Shown here: positions 35,001 through 48,500 of the stretch, piece by piece
Layout: the number at the start of each line of letters is the position of its first letter
How positions within the stretch are numbered: position 1 is the first letter of the stretch
Source: Phoronis australis
Taxonomy: Eukaryota; Phoronida; Phoronidae
Reading direction: 5' to 3'
Assembly: GCA_002633005.1 (NCBI GenBank)
Contig: NMRA01000111.1
Span: 738,656-802,655, forward strand
Length of the DNA: 64,000 nucleotides
Program-made: the position numbers and the translations under genes
The notes under the pieces: generated by a model
What the model was told of the DNA's origin: nothing
Databases searched by the model: none
The model's input: only the letters and a program-made list of their open reading frames with translations

Positions 35001-38000
35001 AATTCCTGCCATGTTTTTCTTCGTCGGGATGATTTATGCCGGCTCAAGAGCTCTTGCCAACTTGGTAAGAATTCCTCCTTTGCTGGAGCTGTCGTTGATA
35101 AGTTATGATTCAAAATTTCTCAAATAAACTTTAAAAGCATGAATGGTAAGCTCTGTTCAAATACACCTAAAATAATTGCCAAAATAAAGCATTTTTCATT
35201 TTTGATGTCTGAATCTTAATGTTAATCATTAGGTTAAGTCAAACATTTGCCAAATATGTAAGAAACTGTAGATTTTAACTCTTTACAAGCAAAAAAATTT
35301 AAAAGCTGAAAACTTGTAGAATTTGATATTTGGCTTTTTCCAGTCTGCCATTGATTGGGTCATGTCATCATGCCTTTTTAGTAAAATTACAAAAAAGCGA
35401 GATAAAATAAGCCAGCCAAATTAATGTTTAAATGTTAATGAAGTCTCAGAAACGGTGTTAAATTTTTCTATCATTTCGTTTTTGTCATATGCAACCTTTC
35501 ATTTTTTCATGAAAATGGTAACGGTCCTACTTTGATGACCCCCGGCTCATGCAAAATCGAAAATTTTAAAAACATTGTATAACAGTGTTTCAGAGAACAT
35601 TGAATAGAGCCATTTCTGAGATGTGATGTTCCAAAGCCAGCCAAATTTGGACATTTTTCTAGGGTCCTGCATAGCCTTAATCTCAAGTGGTTTACATGGT
35701 CAAAATTTCATTGTGCATCAGAAATGACATGTTTTGTACTTACTACTTCTCGCACTGGACATGTATCGTTAATCTGCTTATGAAAAACTGTCAAAATTGC
35801 CTTTTTTCATTATTCAAAAGTTCCAATATTGTTTTCGATATGTACAGCTCTTCTATGCATTATGTGGCAGTAGCTAGGACACAAGTTGAAAATATCCATG
35901 GCACATAACTTGAAAATAGACATTGTTTTGGTACATATCTTGAACATCGCTAGTAAGTGCCCCAAACTTAAAAGTAGCTACTACATGTAAATTTGAAAAA
36001 TAACTGCGGCACGTTATTTGAAAATAGCTACTGTACGTAACTTGAAAAAAGCTTCATTTCACATATTAACGTCAAAATGATAAAGCATTAGACTTGGTGC
36101 TATTTCACCTGCCTTCCATACCGTGTCCTAAATTGGTGATATTTTATGGTACCTTTAACTTAGTCCTTACTATTTATAGGTGATTAAAGCAAAGTTAATC
36201 TGCGGATAAGAGGACTCTCTTTTCTGCAGTACATGGATATGTATTCCAGTGGCACCATTTGTTAAAGTAATTGTATAGATAAGGCTTGATTAAACTTCAT
36301 GCCAAAATGCATGATAAAACCTCTTTCTGGTGTTGCTTATTAAAGCCTAACTTCAACGGAATTTTGTTATTTTAGATGTATTGGGCTAAGCAGATAGTCT
36401 TGGCAAAGTTTTAGTAAAATAAGAAAACGCAAGTTCAATCACGCAAATGTAAGCCCATCAAATGATAAGTGAAGCTGCCTTTTCGTGCCATGTTGCATCA
36501 CCGCGAGATCCCAGCACAAACAACAAAAAATTGTATTGGGTCTGCATAGAACACTATTGTGTGCTGGTGTTATTCGCAGCTGTTTGAATTAAAAGGTGAT
36601 ACTCGCGGTGGAGTAGCTAAAAGCAAGCCAATACGCCTAACGGTTCGTTAAATTTGGCAATTTATGGCACTAGTCTGCTCAGAGCGATGCTCTTAACATA
36701 CTGTAGGAACCAAACTTACAGGTGTTACCATTGAAGAATGGCTTTAAGCCTTGTTTTCGTTTGATATTCTCTGACACTGCTCATTTTGGAAAAAACGTAT
36801 AAACCATAGAAACTGTTTAATTGTGTCACTGAATGTCAAAAAGTTTAATGTTTCTATTTATTTTTGTGTCACTGAATGTATAACAGTTTAATATTCCTAT
36901 TTATTATTGTGTCCTCATTGTCCAAAGCCCGTATATAATACTCACTGTGGTTTCCAGGATGAATTTTATTGTATTATATTTTTGTGTATGGCTGAATAAA
37001 TTGTTAACTCATGTGACAAAAAAATGTAGGTCTATGGCGTTATCATAATTGAGGAGGGGAAATTTTGGGGAAGACCCTGGTAACTTTTGTTGCTTGTTTA
37101 GGTGTTTAGTAGAGATTCAGAGAGACACAGACTCATACTTGAGGTTGATTTTACATGATTGCCATTGAACTATCAGAGGGCTCTTGGTAATCAAAGAGCC
37201 AATTAGTACAGAACTTATAATTGTTTGTTGCGAACAAAATTATATTTGTAAGATGTTTATCAGGATTCCTGAAGCTGTAGTGGTCATGTTATGCTCATGT
37301 TATACTCATGTTATGCTCATGTTATGCTCATGTTACAGCCCATAGCAGTATTCATGGCTGTGCATTCTGTTGTACATATACTTAATGAAGTTGGAAACGC
37401 ATGCCTCACTAAACAAGTAAGTAATCCCATTATATGAGGTGTACAAGATGAAGAATCTGGGTGCTTAAATAATATGCTACTTTTGTTTGCAATTTAACAC
37501 TTACATAAACCATAAAGCTTTAGATTTGTTAGAAACAATGTTTTATTGGAACTGCAAAACTTGTGCAAGTCAGACGTGCACAAGTAGGTCTTTCCTCCTG
37601 CTCAGACAAAGTTAGTGTATGGTTCTAATATTTTGTGCTCTTGGCTCTTCAGATAAGTCATATTTTGCCATACTTGATTGAAATTTTTTCTTACAGTTGG
37701 ATTCAGCTTGTTCTAGTTTTACTGTGTAATTTTTGTTGCTGAAATTTTTCTGTCTTTGGAATTTTACATTTTGTCAAACCTTGTAAATTCCCACTTCAAA
37801 ATGTGTTACTTAGGTTACCATTTTTGTGTTGCCTATTTAACTTCAACTCATTCTTATGTTTAGATTGACACAGTACTAACAAAAGTGTTTTCCCTGTCTG
37901 TGATTGGAGTATCTGCAGTACTAGTAGTTGTTACTGATCCTCAGGTTAGTGGTGAGACATTTGTCTGTTTTTATGTGTTGTCAGTTAATGTGCTCAAAAT

Positions 38001-41000
38001 GACCTCACTCATAATTACATCTTTTTTGATTATTTCCCTCAAGATACATCATTGGTACATTTTCTAAGACATTAGGGCGTGTTGTATGGCTAATAAAATA
38101 GGAATAATTAAAGGAAATTTTTATTTCCAGTATCAGATTTATTTCCTTATTTATCTATTACAAGTGGATGTCTGAATGAAAACTTTCATACTTAAAGTTG
38201 GCATAAACCTGCCTTCCATCACACAAGTCGACTTGTGATTTAGACCAGTTATTCTATGAAATTAGTCATACTGTCTCTTAGCCAAATTAGAGGTGGTTTT
38301 AGTACTGGAAAAGAACAGGTAGTTTTTTTTTCTTGAGATCTGGGTTTTCAAGCTACCTTGTGAGAGCGTGTCATGATCTAGAGAAGTAATAAGCTTACAG
38401 CTTGTTCCGAACCAAGAAGTCTCCTCTCCGCTGAAGAAGAAACAAGTTGAGGACAATTTTACTGCGTTAAGTGGTCAAAGTCAAAGATTCTCTGCAGTTA
38501 TATAGCAGCTTTAGATTAAAGAAGTTGTCAGATAATTCTGTTACGACTTCTAGAAATGTGAGCTTTTCACTAAGAAATGTATGAACAAATATCCTTGGTT
38601 TACCCGTTGTGAATTGTAATACATGTGATACTACACAAAATGTTTCACCATTTATGTTAATATGCAATTGTTACATTAAATCTTGTCTTTTGAAGGCATT
38701 CCATCCTTGTAAACTAATGGTTCTTCATAAATTGTTTACATTTGTTTCAGTTTAGTGGCAATGGTTACTTCTGGTTGTCTCTACATATTATTTTTACAGG
38801 TATGTTTTTAATTTAGTTCCCCAAGCTGTATGCTACATGTAAGAACACATTGTCAGACACATGACGTGTTAAAAAGTTATAATCAGAAGTGAGAATAGTT
38901 GCAAGAAAAATTTGCATAGAGTAAGTCCAGCTTCTACCTGCAAATAATTTTAAAAGACCATTTGTTTATTGCTTACTGCTGAGAATCTAAGGCATACTCA
39001 TTCGATAAAATGAACTTAATTTACTAATTTGTTCAAAACCGAAATGTATTACTTTGTTAACTTGAAGAAGAATAGGGTGGACTATAAATTTGATTTTAAT
39101 TTGGACCAATGTGTACGATATGTTGGTATATGTGGCTGTGGTATATGCAGAAACGTGTATTTGTACAAAGCTGTGTACAAACAGTTACTTTGTATGAATC
39201 GTCTGCTGTGTCTAGAAAGTTTCTAGTGTGATAGAAATTGTTTACTTTTTCAGCCTTAATAAAGTTGTACTACAGTGCCTTCAGCTCATATATTAAGCTC
39301 AGGTATGTCCTAACATTTGCATATATGTGCTGTACCTAATTCAGTATGGTATTCACTTTTTTGTATTTATGGTTGTCTGCTTTGGAAACCTAATTTATTT
39401 CATCCATGTTGATATTGTTGTGCTGATAAGGAAATAAACCTTTTCATGAGTAGACTTCTATGAAGCCTCTTGTGCAGTCGTATAACTACAATGTGTCGAA
39501 ATGTTGATGATTATTCCGTCTGAGTAAGGAATGTTGTTCTGACATTTTTAAGTGAATTGACTTATCTTGATCCTCGGGGGCATCTCTACCTCTTCCTTGG
39601 AATTGTTGCCCTTGCAGAAGAGTGTTCATTATAAACCCAAGGACCAACACAACTTGTTGAACATGGCTGCATTCCGCAGAGCAAGTTGAGGGCAGGTAAA
39701 GTGAGATTGCACTAGTTTTGGTGCTACAATTGAAGCCCATTATAACGCTGACTTTACTTGCAAGTGCCTTGTGTCAATTGCATGCTTCTTTTGTTGAACT
39801 AAAGAGCGGGATTAGACAAGTTGAAATTATTATACCTTGTCCTTTTAATTTCAGTTCAATCGACAAGTTATACTGCAACTACTGCTGTAGGTAAGAAGAG
39901 AGTGTGCGGTGTCCTTCAACACAAATGTTTTTATTGAAGTTCGTATAAACAAAAAAATATGCTCTCTCAGTAACATATTTATACGTAGCGGTTCATATCC
40001 CCATATCAGAAATTTTCTGTTGATGTTTTACATATTGCATGTGATAAGATATGTTCAAGCAATGTAGTCCTGTTGGTTTGTTGAACACTTAAATGTTTAG
40101 TCTGTATTACCAGTGCCTTCTTTTTGTGCTTTGCTGAGGTTCCTAGCTGTAAGCCTGGCTTAGCTGTGATTGGTACGTATCACCTCAATTATTTTGTAGC
40201 CATTCCCTTCCTAATAAATCTCAGTGTGTAAAGTACATGTATATACAAGTTTGTGTGAACAGCGATTGGATTTGTTTTACACCAAAACTTATTCTACAAT
40301 GTATTCTGACTTTAACATTGATATGGCATAAACAGCGGTTAATGAATTAGTTTCATTTTCCTTACAGTCTGGTAGTGCTGGCGCCATCAAGCTACTTCCT
40401 AGGTAACACTTTTTAATGACAAAGTAGAAATCTGATCTGAAAACTTCCTTGAAATTTTCCCTATGCTGTGCATAACGTCAAGTAGATCACTTGGCTGTGT
40501 TTTTATTTATACTGGGTCCTGTTTGTAAAATGGACCAGTTCTTGACACTTTTAGTTTTCAGTATTTTAGTTAAAAGAGAATAATGATATTTTTACTGCTG
40601 CTCCAGTATAAAGTAACCATGGGGACATAAACAGTAATGTTAAAGTTGTTGTGATATACTGGAACCTCCATATGTATTTGAGCTCTAACTCTGGTGTGTA
40701 TTTCCAAGACTCAATGCCTACTAGGTGGTGCCATAGTGTATTAAGGTCCCTCTTTTTAACATTTGATTAGATGGAGAGCAGAAAGTATTTTGTCAACATA
40801 GGGGTATTCATGGGATAAGGGTCCCTTATAATTAACCAAATGCAGGCATTTCAATGGAAGGTTTCTTGTTACACTAGTACCACCTAGTGAATGAACTTCT
40901 TTGTTGGTGCAATAATTGTAAATCTGCAACTGCAACGATTACTTTCAGGAGATGCCCTGGCTGCCAAGCAGTTTCCATACCTGTATTTTTATAAATTTTA

Positions 41001-44000
41001 TGCTGGTTGTGTTATGAGGTGAGTCATTGAGTGCTCTGGTATTCTTTAAATAAAAGTTTTACACATTTTAGTATAAAAGATGTCTAATGTGTAACAGACC
41101 AATTTTTGTGTTCACTCATGTGATCAGCATTTAGTTTCTCTGACAGTTGTCTCATTTGTCAGGTTACCTAACTGATTCAATAGATATTTTGACAATAATC
41201 ACATACATGTTGTGCCAGATTTTGAGAACCAGTTTGATGCCCGTTATTCATTGGGTAAACTTTTCTCGAAATGCGGGACCCTGTTGGTGGCATTTACAAT
41301 ATAACCAATATTTCATAACGTAAAACTAACCAAAAATGTCTTATGTCTCTCGCTTTCTTCTCAGCTAACGTGCCTAACTGTAGTAACGTCAGATTTATTT
41401 GACAAACTCTTTTTGTCTGTATTTTAATTTTAAAATTTGAAATGTGCATAGCTCCTTTCCTTTTTCAGACTTTTTATGTCATAAAGGTCTTCTGTTTTGT
41501 GATGCTTACCTCACTCAGAATCTGCTTAATTCATAAACTTAGTGGCAACTGAGTTCTCTTTTCTTTACTTCATCCATTGTTTGCTAGTTATTTTAGAATA
41601 TTTTAATGGTTTTATTGAATGTATGTGTTATTTTCCTGTTTCAGTGGTCTGTTTGGTGTGTTCCTAAATATCTGTGCAATACGTTTAACAGAGAAAACAG
41701 AAAAAGAGTTTACTGAGGCAGAATCTCTTAAAGTATCATCTCATCACAGTTCAGCATTTGCCAAGGTTTGTTCACACTGAAATCAGGTCCTGAGAGATTT
41801 TTACAGTTTAGGTGCAGTGAAGTGGCATATCCAACAATTAGTGTTATCTGGTTAAAGTTTTATAATTTTTATAAAGTCCAATTTTTATTTATTTATTGTA
41901 ATATTTAAAATGAGGGTGGTCTCTTCAGTGACAGCACTGCTTTACAAGAGGGCCCTCAACAACAAAATATAAAACAGTAATATAATACAATAAAGTAGTA
42001 AAATGATAATGTAACAAAGAAACAATTAAAACAGGTTGAGAATTTAGATAATAAATAAATGATGAAGGATGATGAATATTTGACTAAGAGAGATGAAATA
42101 AATAAAGAGATGATGCTAAATAGTGAGAGTATTTACAGTTATGAAAAATGACATAATTAAGACAGGTAATGTATAAGAACGTGTAAGTAAATTACAGCCA
42201 CTTTTTAGTATCAAGTTTGGAAGTATTAATTGAATGGTATCGTTTAATTTCTGGGTTAAGAGAGTTCCATATTGCAGCAGCAGCATAATTAAAAGATATC
42301 TTGCCAGTCTCGGTTTTAATTGTTTTAAAAGAAACATTACCAGGAACGGAAGAATGTGTAGAGTATATAGCTTGACTGCTACTGAATTTTGAGCTGAGAT
42401 ATGCTGGAGCCAAGCCATTGACACACCTGTACATGCAACAGTCAGACAGATATTTATTGCTTTGTTTTACTTTCATAAAGCCAAGCTTGGAGTACAAGTC
42501 GTCCACCCTGATGTCCCTAGTTCTAGTACCCAGCATAGCCCTGACGGCTCTATTTTGGATTACTTGGACTTTGCTAACAAGCATTAATTAGATCAAGCCA
42601 AAGTCGCAAGCTTCCATTTCATTTAAATCAAGTTTGTGGTGATGAATCTTCCTGACGAAGCAATCAATGACCTTGACCTTTATCCTGTCCATGGTTTTAA
42701 CATGTGTGATTAAAAATGATAACTTCCCTCTCTAGCAAATAATTGAAAGCAAAGGGTTCCACCCCAAAACAATAATAAAATATTGGTTTTCAAAGAGGGC
42801 ACTGCATGGTCCTTTAATGTATTTTACTGATTGCTAAGTTATCATTTGACATTTGAAGTGTTGAGAGCTCAGTAAAATGTGATCGAAGCACTGCATAATG
42901 CCTATTAATTAAAGCTGGTGTTTATCAGGCAGGTTAAGTTTCCTCAAAACTTCCCAGAAATGATACTCACTCCAATGCCACTTTTAGGAAATTCAAGGCA
43001 CTGGTTCTTTTGACTTTATGAACATTCTAATATTATCGTTCTTGTATGAAAAAATGGTGAAGGCTTTTGAACAAGCGAATTAACCGTTAGGTAAACACCA
43101 ATCCAGACTTTACAAAAAATTATTTTTTAAATACCCATGCTTTGCTTAATGCTAACCCCTTGGTTTTGGAATTTAGCCACCTGTAGGCGGTTGCATGAAA
43201 ATAGGGTTTTAACTAAGGTACCTAAGTCTTTTTGCGTATTTGTGTCTTTATGTACTCACATATGCAATATTTTGCTATCATTTCATTTTTATTATGAGGT
43301 TTTCTTTGATTAATGACAATGTCTAATATTATAACTAAAAAATGAGCCCTGAGTTCTTTGAAAATAAATAGGGACTCAGTCCTTAAATTGGGGGTGTTGC
43401 ATGAAAAGACCCCTAATTATTTTCGATAATATTGACAAATCAACATAGAGTTCACTCTCGATTTGTATCGAAGTCAAAAGTTGACTTAGTAATGAAACTA
43501 AAACAATACAAGAAAGGGCAATCAATGTTTTCACAAGTCCAAAAATACGCAGTAGATTTAGGGAACTTAGGTGAGTCCCTAGGTGGGACTGTTTTGTGCC
43601 CTGGTGAGTGCACACCCATTGTGAGTCATATTTCATACTTTTGATAACTTGAGACAAACGCCTCTTATTACAAACATTCTTAGATTTGATTTTGCATTGA
43701 TCTCTTTAATTTAGATCTTGGTCTCGATCTTGTCTTTGCTGGTATTTGACATGGAGCTCTCTGTCTTCAACTTATTATGGTATGTACCCACAGTACCCTG
43801 TGTTCACTGTTGCCCAAGTTGTAAAGATTGCTGTTTCTCTCAGGAATTGCTTGTAGTGTGCTTAGGTACTCTTTCTTACTGGTTAGTGACATATGTTATA
43901 AAATGATTTGACTTATTTAAAAATTAAATGTGTATTGAGCATGGCTCAGGCAGGTTAAACTGGTTGCATCAGAATCAGATTTTGGATGTATTCTCTTTTT

Positions 44001-44134
44001 GCAGCATCTTCGCATGTCTCGTGGCCAATTTTATAAACAAGTTTGATGGAACAGAGTTTCCAGTCAGAAGAGATGGGACCCCAAGCAAAGACACTGGAGC
44101 TAACTCACAGAATGAATTCTCGGTCAATGTATAG
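32029..44134 (+). CDS. TMEM241: TMEM241, nucleotide-sugar-transporter-like membrane protein (14 exons)
   Basis: Exons: 32029-32145, 32618-32664, 34543-34626, 34983-35064, 37339-37416, 37864-37944, 38751-38799, 39254-39302, 39855-39890, 40368-40402, 40949-41018, 41645-41765, 43715-43779, 44005-44134. Total 1044 nt: 347 codons plus TAG with every phase consistent. The start ACCATGG is a strong Kozak context. The protein follows human TMEM241 as I recall it along nearly its whole length: FVNKYVLSILHFTYPTIFQG, WQTLVGA, VGMIYAGSRAL, NGYFW, FPYLYFYKFYAGC, LSLLVFD. About nine hydrophobic segments, as in the drug/metabolite transporter superfamily. Human TMEM241 has been reported as a Golgi UDP-GlcNAc transporter needed for mannose-6-phosphate tagging; carrying that role over is inference. 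Intron 1 has a GC donor (AAG|GCGAGT). Exon 12 (residues 244-283) carries a hydrophilic Glu/Lys/Ser/His-rich stretch I do not recall in the human protein, and the C-terminal tail is long and polar. Confidence 0.9.
33767..34093 (-). mobile_element. Non-LTR retrotransposon fragment, reverse-transcriptase C-terminal part
   Basis: A 108-codon minus-strand frame ends with the usual tail of CR1/L2/Jockey-type polyproteins: YAIPPSFSQAFRRSSVMMR, then NWNSLPVFVKESNSF. The catalytic palm is absent, so this is a 5'-truncated copy. It lies inside intron 2 of TMEM241, antisense to the gene. The 3' untranslated part probably extends left to about 33,360. Confidence 0.6.
37284..37338 (+). repeat. 11-bp minisatellite ending at a TMEM241 splice acceptor
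   Basis: Five consecutive 11-mers: TCATGTTATGC, TCATGTTATAC, TCATGTTATGC, TCATGTTATGC and TCATGTTACAG. The last ends exactly at the AG acceptor of exon 5 (exon starts 37339). Confidence 0.9.
41885..42590 (-). mobile_element. 5'-truncated non-LTR retrotransposon (CR1/L2-like)
   Basis: The minus-strand frame 42584-42192 reads KVQVIQNRAVRAMLG, DLYSKLGFMKVKQ, RCVNGLAPAYLSS and AAAAIWNSLNPEIK, the characteristic C-terminal region of a reverse-transcriptase polyprotein. The 3' end on the minus strand terminates in short A-rich repeats of the ATAAATAAATAAA type near 41,890, as CR1/L2-like elements do. The copy sits in intron 12 of TMEM241 in antisense orientation, and lacks the upstream enzymatic core. 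Confidence 0.7.
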
Positions 44135-44156
44135 ACATCAGATGGTTGCAATCATT

Positions 44157-44680
44157 ATCCGGCCACATATGCGTATGTGGGTGCATATTGCTGTCAGCCT
44201 TGGCTGAGCATTCCACGTTTGTTGCAGCTTTATTTTCCTTAACCCCAAGCAGGATCTTCATGAAATAAATTGGTAGATTTTATGAAGACTATAGCATTTT
44301 TATCCAAAATTGGGGAGATTTTACTGTGCTAATTTCCTTGATGAATAGTGAGGAAGTGTAGCATATTTGTTCTTATTGAGGAAAGCATTGACTTGTGTTG
44401 ATTGTTGGGTGGATATGAGTACTGTGGCGCCCACTAGTGTCATACTGTAATTGTGTTTGCCTTATTCTAACAAGTTTTTTGCCGATCTTCATCAAATCTG
44501 GCCTGTGGGTTTCCACTGAGTTCACAACTCACGGTGATATTCTGATAAGTCTGTCTAACACAGAAGTATTTCGTGAAAAAATGAGTTCCCCTTATATCAA
44601 CGTTTGTGATGCCCCTGATATTATTGTTGTTATTATTGGATATTCCATGCTGATCCAGTACATGGCATAAGGGCTTAGTT
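44157..44680 (-). repeat. Decayed third copy of the higher-order repeat
   Basis: GCCACATATGCGTATGTGG followed by GCATATTGCTGTC corresponds to the terminal palindrome and GACGGCATAATG end of the large copies. Further right, AGCTTTATTTTCCTTAACC and CAGGATCTTCATGAAAT and a site GGCGCCCACTAGTG match internal sub-repeats. It begins 23 bp after the TMEM241 stop codon and contains an AATAAA at about 44,269 that might serve as a polyadenylation signal (inference). Confidence 0.55.
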
Positions 44681-45525
44681 GGATTGCCGTTTAGTTGTGA
44701 GTACTAATTTTACTTGTTTTGTGCCCTCATCTTATCTGACTCGTGGCTATAACTTAGTTTTAGAAAGCTCTACATAGCTTGGAACTTGTGGCTTAGTGTG
44801 AATCGAAGTCAGACAACCTGTGCATGTTTTTGGAGATTTCTGGCAAAATTGTCTGTGCATATGTAAACGGGAATTGGCCTTGTTGAGAGCAACGTTATCA
44901 GAAGGCGATTAACACTTATATCATATGATCTATGTAAAGTTATTTTCAACGATGCACCCGTTCATCAAAAATGGACAACTAATTACATTGAAGCCGGTTA
45001 TTAAGCCAAATAGATAATGCTTGAACTCACCTGGGAGGGACCTTACAACTGTGAGCACCAAGGCCTATGTAAGTGATGATAATGAAGCAGAGAAAGACAC
45101 ATAAGGCAGGCGTTGTTTAACTGAACATTCCAAAATCTTATCTCAGTTGTGGTGTGATGTACATATTAAACTTACATGAGTGAATAACCAGCCTGCACCA
45201 GGGCACACATCTAAGTCAAAATGCACAGGAGTTTTAGTCAAAGCATTCTTTGTTCATCAGTGCGTGTACACTTCTTTTTCATGATCTGTTGTTTCCTCAC
45301 AATGTTCTTTCGTCAAGTTGTAGACTATTCTGGTGTAAAGACAATTTTCTTATGTTACATCAAGCACAAGCTACGTAAATGGAGTATTTGCAAGTGTAGT
45401 TTAAGTGTTTCCTGTGTCTACTCATTTTCAGGATTATGGTTCTCGAGTGCACCTATTAGAGACCTTTGAGGGTCTCGCGTGAAGCGCGTTGTTAGGAGTC
45501 CCCATTTTTCAGCAACTGACTAGGA

Positions 45526-48500
45526 CTAAGTCGGACAGTAGACATGGCATTCGCTGATGCCGGCTTGCTTGGGCTCGAATCCATCTACTAAGCCCGACAT
45601 AGTTTTCTTGAACAAGCCACTGAATTCACAGGTCAGTTGGCCATCTGATGACGTCACCAAGTTGAAACAGTTGCACTCTGTCGTCCGCATGCAGGCTGCA
45701 GAACACATTATCCTGGAAGCTGTGATCTTTCTTTGGATAACATACTTCTGTGTAAGGCATTGATTCGTGGGACTTGAGGTCTTGTCATAGATCGTTCTCG
45801 TTTTGGTGTTTTCTGAATAGGAAAGACACGTTTTATTGAAGTGGTAAGTCCTGTGGTACCTAAGGCTGTCGTCAAAGTCAGGTTATTGCGAACTGAAGGC
45901 GTCACGTACGGCATCTTTTATTAGAGCGAAACATTGCTACTGACGTAAATGTGATCGTAAGTCGCATTCAAGTTGAAATATTTTCACAAACCAAGTTCAT
46001 GGATTATTTGCCAATATACGACTGAGCTTAGCTACGACTGGGACCTTTGATAAAACTGACACCTGGTGATTAATGAAAAAAGAATCTGTCTTGATTCTAA
46101 GATCTGACTCTTTGTGGTGGGCAACAAATATATAAATCCAGCATGGGTTTCCACTGAGCAGTTCGTTAATATCTCTCGTATTTACTTTAGATAACAGAGG
46201 CTTCGTTTTGCCATTGTGGCTCTTGAGGTGATCCATAACCGACTTTATTGAAAGGCTAATGCCTGTCATTTCCCAACCTCTAAGTACTTTTCCTATTTGA
46301 TGGCTGAACTTGGTGACCCCATGATTTGTTAAAAATACAAACATAGTGGAGGTAAAAATTCCTTCCTGGTGTGGCATTACGGAAAAATCTGCTCAAGTGT
46401 GCTTAATCATACCGTAATCGATTTCTTAGTCAAGAATATCCAATTAAGTTAGAAATTTACGACATTTGATCACCTAGTAAATTATCGTTGAAATGACGGA
46501 CCGACTCGAGAGTGCATACTAAACGTGTGGAAATTGCGGCTATTTGTTTTTTTGCCCGTTCTACTGAATAACTGAAGGCGTAACTTTGTGTCAAAATTCA
46601 ACGAATTTTTCGTAACATCACGCAGATAGGAGGTAAAACATGGATTCAAAGTTTCATCTTGGCTAAAATGGCCTGACGGAAGTGATGCGTTTTTCTGTTA
46701 CAGATACTATTTCAGTTCAATTATTAAAGACAATATAACTAACGCGAAGCCCGTGTGGTGCTCTTTCAATATAACATCAATGGTTTTAGAAAGTAATTAA
46801 AATTTTGAGATGAATTTGAAGGCTTATTGTTTAACTGTGTCAGTGCACCGACGAAATGGCACACGCTCATGGGTGAGCCGCTAGTACTTGGTGTATTATG
46901 GCAGAGTAACGCAGCCGACTTGGTTTCAATGACTGCACGGTAGATAACAGCAAGAATTGACGATGTATATTAAAAAATCAAAAACAACGGGTTTATTGGT
47001 GTCTAGCTCTGATCAAAACTTAGAACTTTAAAAAGTCACAGTGACTAATAATCTCAAAGTTGCGTTTCTGGCATTAAAACGATTACGTCATTCCTTTCAA
47101 AAGTGGTCAAAACAAATAATCAAAATATACTGATTGGTGCTCAATATGTAAATTCATCTTAGATTTCGGTGTTTTTTAATCGGCGAGAGCATGGGGCTCA
47201 CGCCGCAGACTAGTTAAGTCGCATAAAATATAGGTAAGCATTTATAAACAAGCTCACCGTTGCAGTTGGACAGTTGTTTGTTCCAGCTTCCGTCTTCCAG
47301 GCAGACAATGGTGGAACTGAGCAATCCATCTGGGAACGAATGTCCATATGTGCACTTGAAAACAACAGAACTGCCGGGATTGACGGTCGTCGAGCTGGTA
47401 TCTTTGACCGAGTTCGCTACGGTCGGAGGTGTACATGTGATAGCTGTGGATAAAGTATTGCCACATATTTTTAGTATTTGGCGGATCACATGCTTGAAGC
47501 TGCGTTAGTTCGTCCCAATCGATTCCCAAGCCTCGAAATTTTATAGGAATCCCTTATCATCCTGAATGGATGGTTCTTACATGGCATAGCACTATGGCGA
47601 ATATATTTGAGTTTGGTATTATTTGGTTCACAATAGACCCATGAAGAGCTTCAGTATCAATTCTCTCAAGATGTATATTTGTGGTAAAGACTATTCAGTT
47701 TTTCATTAACTCCACCAAAGTTGGCCGGTTTAATCCAGCTAACGTAATGTGCAAGGTGTACCTATATCGTTGATTCGTTTTCTGAGCAGTTATATGAATT
47801 AATTACAGTTACTTTTATGGGATAATCCATGAAGAAAATGAAACACTGCCCGTAACACTTAAAGCCTACATTGCATCATTTATGAGATAACATTTCACCC
47901 GATTCGGTAACATGTTATTGACCTAAAATTTTGTGTATCTCTAAGGTTGCCCTTAAAATATTATTTGCCTATCCTTTCTAAAAGCATGAAAGTTTTGAGA
48001 CATCCAGTTTTGGTAACAAAATGCAGAAAAAAAGTGAATCAAATAGTGGAATTTGACTCAATTTTCTGCATTTCCCCCCTCCCTAAGTTCACTGTTACAG
48101 TCTCATCGAGATGGGTATGTTATCCACATTTCATTGTCGACTTCCGCTCTCATTTTCGTTGATAAAGGTGTGCGACTTTGGTAAAGAAAACCCTTTGGAG
48201 AATTGGACGGAACCAGTTCTTGCTCAGACTACGTGCTAGAAAAGTGTCCATGAATCGCTACAAAAGGGTTCGTTTTATGACATTAAGCACTACAGATGGT
48301 GGTATTTCTAGAATACACGACCACGAAAGGGTGACGCTTTTGTGGAAGCTTTCTTTCGAGTCCTCTACGCCAAAGAGGTCTGGAACAAGAAAACTCGTAA
48401 AAGTCATTGAGAATGTACTTCTTGTGGATGCTAACGTGAGAGGATTAACATTGAATATTGCAAGAAATTCTCGAAAAAATCGTCAGATTCCTTCTTTCTT

